Positions 62,670-64,000 of a stretch of DNA of 64,000 nt are shown piece after piece (the stretch's first letter is position 1; each line of letters begins with the position of its first letter). Below the pieces are notes generated by a model that made no database searches, was not told where the DNA came from, and saw only the letters and a list, made by a program, of their open reading frames with translations. The DNA lies in assembly GCA_031286585.1 (NCBI GenBank), contig JAITUC010000040.1, forward strand, positions 62,001 to 126,000. Direction: 5' to 3'. The DNA comes from Delftia acidovorans. GTDB taxonomy: Bacteria > Pseudomonadota > Gammaproteobacteria > Burkholderiales > Burkholderiaceae_C. The translations under genes were made by a program, and so were the position numbers.

Positions 62670-64000
62670 TCAACGCTTGTTGGCGTTGCGGTGCGCCAAC
62701 CACTCTTCCAGGTAATGGATGTTGGTGCCGCCTTCCATGAACTTGGCGTCCACCATCAGATCCTGATGCAGCGGGATATTGGTCTTGATGCCTTCGACCA
62801 CGGTCTCCAGCAGCGCCGTGCGCATGCGCGCCAGCGCCTGCTCGCGCGTGTCGCCGTGGACGATGATCTTGCCGATCATGGAGTCGTAGTTCGGCGGCAC
62901 GAAGTAGTTGTTGTAGACGTGCGAGTCCACGCGCACGCCGGGGCCACCGGGCGCATGCCACATGGTGATGCGGCCCGGCGACGGCATGAAGCTGTAGGGA
63001 TCCTCGGCATTCACGCGGCACTCGATCGCATGGCCCTTGAGCTGGGCATTGATCTGGCGCTGGGTGAAGGGCAGCTTCTCGCCTGCGGCCACCATGATCT
63101 GGGTGCGCACGATGTCCACGCCCGTGATCAGCTCGGTCACCGGATGCTCCACCTGCACGCGGGTGTTCATCTCGATGAAGTAGAACTCGCCGTTTTCAAA
63201 GAGGAACTCGAAGGTGCCGGCGCCACGGTAGCCCAGCTTCTTGCAGGCAGCGGCGCAGCGCTCGCCGATCTTCTCGACCAGGCGGCGCGGAATGCCCGGA
63301 GCCGGCGCTTCCTCGATGACCTTCTGGTGGCGGCGCTGCATGGAGCAGTCGCGCTCGCCCAGGTAGACCGCGTTGCGGTGGTTGTCGGCCAGGATCTGGA
63401 TTTCCACATGGCGCGGGTTCTGCAGGAACTTTTCCATGTAGACGGCCGGATTGCCGAAGGCCGCACCGGCCTCGGCCTTGGTCATCTGCACGGCGTTGAT
63501 CAGCGCCGCCTCGGTATGCACCACGCGCATGCCACGGCCACCGCCGCCGCCTGCGGCCTTGATGATCACCGGATAGCCCACGGCCTTGGCGATGCGGCGG
63601 ATCTGCACGGGATCGTCAGGCAGTTCGCCATCCGAGCCGGGCACGCAGGGAACGCCCGCCTTGATCATGGCCTGCTTGGCCGAGACCTTGTCACCCATGG
63701 TGCGGATGTTCTCGGGCGTGGGGCCGATGAAGGTGAAGCCGCTCTTTTCCACGCGCTCGGCAAAGTCGGCGTTCTCGCTGAGAAAGCCGTAGCCGGGGTG
63801 GATGGCCTCGGCGTCGGTCACCTCGGCAGCCGAGATGATGGCCGGCATGTTGAGGTAGCTCAGCGGCGAAGGCGCGGGGCCGATGCACACGGCCTCATCG
63901 GCCAGCTTGACGTACTTTGCGTCACGGTCGGCCTCGGAATACACCATCACCGCCTTGATGCCCAGTTCACGGCAGGCGCGCTGGATGCGCAGGGCAATCT
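62670..64000 (-). CDS. accC: Acetyl-CoA carboxylase, biotin carboxylase subunit (5' end outside the window)
   Basis: ATP-dependent carboxylation of biotin on AccB, first step of fatty acid synthesis. The gene runs off the right end; the visible frame begins IALRIQRACRELGIKAVMVYSEAD, so only the first few residues are missing. Family marks are HPGYGFLSENADFAE, the ATP-grasp Gly loop KAAGGGGGRGMRVVH, ERDCSMQRRHQKVIEEAPAP, FYFIEMNTRVQVEHPVTE with the catalytic Glu and Arg, and the HAIECRVNAED block. accB is expected immediately upstream, outside the window. Confidence 0.97.
   Translation of the reverse strand, partial: IALRIQRACRELGIKAVMVYSEADRDAKYVKLADEAVCIGPAPSPLSYLNMPAIISAAEVTDAEAIHPGYGFLSENADFAERVEKSGFTFIGPTPENIRTMGDKVSAKQAMIKAGVPCVPGSDGELPDDPVQIRRIAKAVGYPVIIKAAGGGGGRGMRVVHTEAALINAVQMTKAEAGAAFGNPAVYMEKFLQNPRHVEIQILADNHRNAVYLGERDCSMQRRHQKVIEEAPAPGIPRRLVEKIGERCAAACKKLGYRGAGTFEFLFENGEFYFIEMNTRVQVEHPVTELITGVDIVRTQIMVAAGEKLPFTQRQINAQLKGHAIECRVNAEDPYSFMPSPGRITMWHAPGGPGVRVDSHVYNNYFVPPNYDSMIGKIIVHGDTREQALARMRTALLETVVEGIKTNIPLHQDLMVDAKFMEGGTNIHYLEEWLAHRNANKR

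Overview
The window is GC-rich, densely coding bacterial chromosome. Several adjacencies are typical of the Burkholderiales, and most of all the Comamonadaceae: ffh, ccsA, a PP0621-type protein, pilS-pilR, ampD, nrdA-nrdB and a histone H1-like Lys/Ala protein, followed by a PfkB kinase, a DUF3426 protein, prmA and accC. Three Bug-type (TctC) solute receptors without membrane partners fit the same family. A Delftia/Acidovorax/Comamonas-like chromosome is my inference. I see no prophage, insertion sequence, CRISPR array or rRNA operon.

Layout. 1-2540: a heavy-metal RND efflux pump (adaptor, then the cut pump gene). 2980-7678: a minus-strand operon of a benzoylformate-decarboxylase-like enzyme, a ketopantoate-reductase-family enzyme and two Bug receptors, with a divergent LysR gene; I propose it handles mandelate or a related 2-hydroxy acid. 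8942-9724: 3-hydroxybutyrate dehydrogenase. 9751-12713: a Bug receptor, nadC and an NrtR-type Nudix regulator, with two similar 21-bp dyads upstream of nadC. 12782-14205: a SUKH/SMI1-like gene coupled to a CbrC-family gene. 14363-21502: ychF, a MOSC protein, a UbiH-like monooxygenase, dsbC, an M61 peptidase and an enoyl-CoA hydratase, then a tRNA with CAU anticodon. 21803-26903: a four-gene iron-related operon (imelysin, diheme oxidoreductase, second imelysin, DUF1513) behind a Fur-box-like site.

27496-34931: an MFS transporter, two small genes, then modE divergent from modABC with a ModE-box-like dyad, followed by fdhD, which matures a molybdenum-dependent formate dehydrogenase. 35097-40814: miaB, then a translationally coupled three-gene operon of unknown role (helical-repeat protein, PcfJ-like protein, DUF1266 protein). 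40863-43385: an XRE-type regulator, an NlpC/P60 lipoprotein and ffh. 43649-48497: a large multi-PAS hybrid histidine kinase overlapping a REC-GGDEF gene. 48581-53570: ccsA, PP0621, pilS, pilR and ampD. 53929-58329: nrdA-nrdB behind two NrdR-box-like sites 31 bp apart. The rest is the H1-like protein and, on the minus strand, accC (cut by the window end), prmA, DUF3426 and PfkB.

Starts were chosen from ribosome-binding sites, signal peptides, overlaps and remembered family lengths. No database search was possible, so family names rest on motif recognition. Very long antisense open frames (for example across nrdA-nrdB) are by-products of GC-rich codon use and are left out.
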